NCBI GenBank assembly: GCA_021790385.1 | Contig: JAJYDW010000001.1 | Coordinates: forward strand, 93,651-157,650 | Reading direction: 5' to 3' | Source: Planctomycetota bacterium | GTDB taxonomy: Bacteria > Planctomycetota > Phycisphaerae > WQYP01 | Length of the DNA: 64,000 nucleotides | Part shown: positions 61,240 to 64,000 of the stretch, one piece after another | Layout of the letters: each line of letters begins with the position of its first letter | Position numbering within the stretch: position 1 is the first letter of the stretch | The notes under the pieces: model-generated | The model's database searches: none | Seen by the model: only the letters and a program-made list of their open reading frames with translations | What the model was told of the DNA's origin: nothing | Position numbers and translations under genes: made by a program

Positions 61240-62159
61240 GGGCGACGCAGATATTCGATGACATCGCGGGCCACCCAACTCATGGCATCCATGGCTCCTT
61301 GGGTGCGGGCCGCCAGATGCGGAGCTAAAATCAGGTTGGGTATTCCCCATAGCGGATAATCGGGCCCGGGCGGTTCAGGATCATGCACATCCAGCGCCGC
61401 TCCGGCGAGCTTTCCAGCCCGCAATACATCGGCCAGAGCCGCAGCATCCACCACTTCGCCCCGGCTGGTATTGATTAAAAAGGCCGTCGGTTTAACTAAC
61501 GCCAGCGTGTCGGCATTGATTAAATGCCGGTTGCCAGGTTGGTGGCTTACGTGAATGGTAAGAATATCCGCCTGGCGATAAAGCTCTTCCTTGGGCACAC
61601 TTTGGGCGGGAAAGGTAATATGCCCGGCAACATCCAGCAAATCGTTATACAAAACCTTCAGGCCAAACGCGTGGGCCACCCGGCCTACGGCCGTGCCGAT
61701 ACGGCCCATGCCCAAAATGCTCATGGTGCCGCCATGAATTTCCAGACCGCGAATGGTTTTGCGATACCGGTGAAATGCCTCGGGCGATACGGGAGAAGGT
61801 AAATGAACCAGCGGCCGGCCCAGATGAAAAATGAGGTTGAAAACATATTCCACCACGGCGTGGGTATTGGCGGCGGGGGTGGAAATAACGGCTATGCCTC
61901 GGGCTTTACACGCCTGCTGATCGATATTTTCCAGGCCTACTCCAGCCCGCCCAACCACCCGCAGCCGCGGAGCCTGCGCCAGCAGCGCGGCATTCACCTG
62001 TGTGTAGGTACGCACGATCAGGCCATCGGCGGTGGCCAGATGTTTTTGCAGGGCTGCGGCATCGCGAGCAGAACACTCTACTACGCGAGCCTGGCTTTGC
62101 AGCCAGCGCAGCGGCTGGTCCTCCAGACCTTCCGTAATTACAACCGTCAATGGGTTCAT
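61236..62159 (-). CDS. D-isomer-specific 2-hydroxyacid dehydrogenase (phosphoglycerate dehydrogenase-like)
   Basis: GRAGVGLENIDQQACKARGIAVISTPAANTHAVVEYV, SILGMGRIGTAVGRVAHAFGLKVLYND, LINTSRGEVVDAAALADVLRAGKLAGAALDVHDPEP. Confidence 0.92.
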   Translation of the reverse strand: MNPLTVVITEGLEDQPLRWLQSQARVVECSARDAAALQKHLATADGLIVRTYTQVNAALLAQAPRLRVVGRAGVGLENIDQQACKARGIAVISTPAANTHAVVEYVFNLIFHLGRPLVHLPSPVSPEAFHRYRKTIRGLEIHGGTMSILGMGRIGTAVGRVAHAFGLKVLYNDLLDVAGHITFPAQSVPKEELYRQADILTIHVSHQPGNRHLINADTLALVKPTAFLINTSRGEVVDAAALADVLRAGKLAGAALDVHDPEPPGPDYPLWGIPNLILAPHLAARTQGAMDAMSWVARDVIEYLRRP

Positions 62160-62214
62160 ATAAAACCTTATAGAAAAAAACGTGGGGATATTTCAGCCGT
62201 AGCTTGGGCGTTTT

Positions 62215-63801
62215 TTAGTGCCCTTGCCCGCGAAGATATTCCAGCAGCAGGCGCACGCCAAATCCGCTGGCCGATTTGCCGACAAGGTACCGGTCATCCT
62301 TTTTCGGGTTGGAAGTACCGGCGATATCCAGATGGGCCCAGGGAATTTCCGCCGGCACAAAATGCCGCAGGAACATGCCGCCCTGGATCGGGTGGGCTTC
62401 GCGTGGGCCACTGTTGGCGATATCCGCGTGGGCGCTTTCCAGCAGGGTGGCGTAGCGATCGTGCAGCGGCAGCGGCCAGAGCCATTCTCCGCTGTACGTA
62501 CCGGCAGTTTGCAGCGCCCGGGCCAAATCTTCGCGATTGGACATGAGGCCGGCGTACACGCTGCCCAGGGCCACCACAACACCGCCGGTCAGCGTGGCCA
62601 TATCGATCACCGCCGCCGGGTGGTAACGCTTGCAAACGTAGGCTAATGCATCAGCCAGAATCAACCGTCCTTCGGCATCGGTATTGGTAACCTCCACCGT
62701 TTTGCCATTGAACATGCGGATGATATCGCCGGGGCGGTAAGCCAGGGCATCCACGGAGTTTTCGGCGGTTGGAATGGCTCCGATCACCGGGACGGGCAGT
62801 TGCAGGTCGGCGATGGCCTTCATGGCTCCCAGCACCGCCATGCCGCCGCACTTATCAAACTTCATCAGGCCCATATCCGCAGCGGGTTTGATGGAAATAC
62901 CGCCGGTGTCAAAGGTAACCGCCTTGCCTACCAGGGCTACAGGTTTGGCGGAGCCGGGGCGGTGCATGGTGGCCTTGGGCTGATATTCCAGCACAATCAA
63001 AGCCGGAGGCGAAACGCTGCCCTGGCCCACCGACAGCAACCCGCCCATGCCCAGAGCCACGGCCTTTTTGTGGTCCATAATTTCTGCACGCAGGCCGGCG
63101 GTCCGGGCCAGCGCGCGGGCTTCCAGCACCAGCGTTGCCGGGTTGATTACATTGCCCGGATGGCAGGCGAGGTATCGGGCATAGTTGGCACCATGGGCAA
63201 TTGTCACACCCATGGAGATGGCCTGGCGGAAAGGGGTACGGAGTTTACCTGCAGCCAGAAGCAGATGAAATATCGGCAGTGCGGCCGATGGCGTTTTGGT
63301 TTCACCATTGTCTTTCTCGGCAGCTTTGAAAGGAGTGTATTGAAAGCAGCCCAGCGCAAGCCCCTCGGCGAGAGCTTCCAGAAGCCGGGGATTTGCGGTC
63401 AGGATATTTTCCATGGATTGTAGATGGATGCTTACCTCATGCAGGTGCAGTTGGCGGGCTTTGCGGGCGATAGAGGCCGCGGTCCAACGCAGTTGATCGA
63501 CATCCAGCGATTCCGGCTTGCCCAGGCCGGCCAGCAGCAATCGCTGGCCGGGATGATCCAGCGGACAAACAGTTACGTCGCCGGGATTGCCCTTGAAGTC
63601 GGCATGCACAAGAGCTATTGCCAGCGCACCATGAAGTTCGGCATTCAAGCTGCGCAGTGAATCGGGCACATGCGTGGTTTTCTGTGGCAACATTACAGCG
63701 ATGGCGTTAGCACGCGTGGGCCGGTGTTCCTGCAGGTTGATCTGCGGCGGCTTTATCGCGGGAGAATTGATCACCGGTTGATAGGCGTTGGAACGGTTCA
63801 T
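62215..63801 (-). CDS. pepA: Leucyl aminopeptidase (M17)
   Basis: LVGKAVTFDTGGISIKPAADMGLMKFDKCGGMAVLGAM, NTDAEGRLILADALAYV, MATLTGGVVVALG. Confidence 0.95.
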   Translation of the reverse strand: MNRSNAYQPVINSPAIKPPQINLQEHRPTRANAIAVMLPQKTTHVPDSLRSLNAELHGALAIALVHADFKGNPGDVTVCPLDHPGQRLLLAGLGKPESLDVDQLRWTAASIARKARQLHLHEVSIHLQSMENILTANPRLLEALAEGLALGCFQYTPFKAAEKDNGETKTPSAALPIFHLLLAAGKLRTPFRQAISMGVTIAHGANYARYLACHPGNVINPATLVLEARALARTAGLRAEIMDHKKAVALGMGGLLSVGQGSVSPPALIVLEYQPKATMHRPGSAKPVALVGKAVTFDTGGISIKPAADMGLMKFDKCGGMAVLGAMKAIADLQLPVPVIGAIPTAENSVDALAYRPGDIIRMFNGKTVEVTNTDAEGRLILADALAYVCKRYHPAAVIDMATLTGGVVVALGSVYAGLMSNREDLARALQTAGTYSGEWLWPLPLHDRYATLLESAHADIANSGPREAHPIQGGMFLRHFVPAEIPWAHLDIAGTSNPKKDDRYLVGKSASGFGVRLLLEYLRGQGH

Positions 63802-63878
63802 GCGTTTTTCCCTTTCAAAACAAGGCCAGAGTGTAACAGAGTGCGGTTGCGGCTACGAGCATGCCGGCAGTTTTGTCA

Positions 63879-63926
63879 AACCAAAGTTAAAATGTCCTCT
63901 ACTTAACCAAAGTTAAAATGTCCTCT
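63879..63926. repeat. 22-bp direct repeat, two copies (possible IS-end remnant)
   Basis: AACCAAAGTTAAAATGTCCTCT at 63879-63900 and 63905-63926, separated by ACTT. Confidence 0.8.
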
Positions 63927-64000
63927 TTGGATGGACGTAGCGCGGTAGGTTTTGGGGAAACAATCGGTGGCCCATGCGCAGTTATTGCCCGGCTCCATGA

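Overview
The window looks like a chromosomal segment of a planctomycete, probably Phycisphaerae-like. This is inferred from gene content (paired BBP2-type porins, DUF4159, DUF4350/DUF4340 membrane genes, GT3 glycogen synthase), not from a search. It carries about 45 supportable CDSs, mostly on the minus strand, and one tRNA-Ser(GCU). I found no rRNA, CRISPR array, prophage or intact transposase. Main blocks: (i) housekeeping genes (nth, nadD, murD, pyrF, gap, serA-like, pepA); (ii) a ~16 kb membrane block with SpoIIM, DUF58, MoxR, DUF4350, DUF4129, B-box-like and RDD proteins, then a divergent Fe/Mn-SOD-like gene and a DUF4340/Gld-type ABC transporter block; (iii) a mosaic tandem duplication of a [hypothetical + DUF1573] gene pair at 48.2-51.7 kb; (iv) a parB gene with two perfect parS palindromes and no adjacent parA; (v) intergenic islands of short-period (mostly 7-bp) degenerate arrays, small hairpins and shared dispersed modules. 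The most noteworthy unexplained signals are the 7-bp-periodic islands, the dispersed element abutting stop codons, the duplication mosaic and the parB/parS locus. All family calls come from motif recognition by eye; no database search was run.
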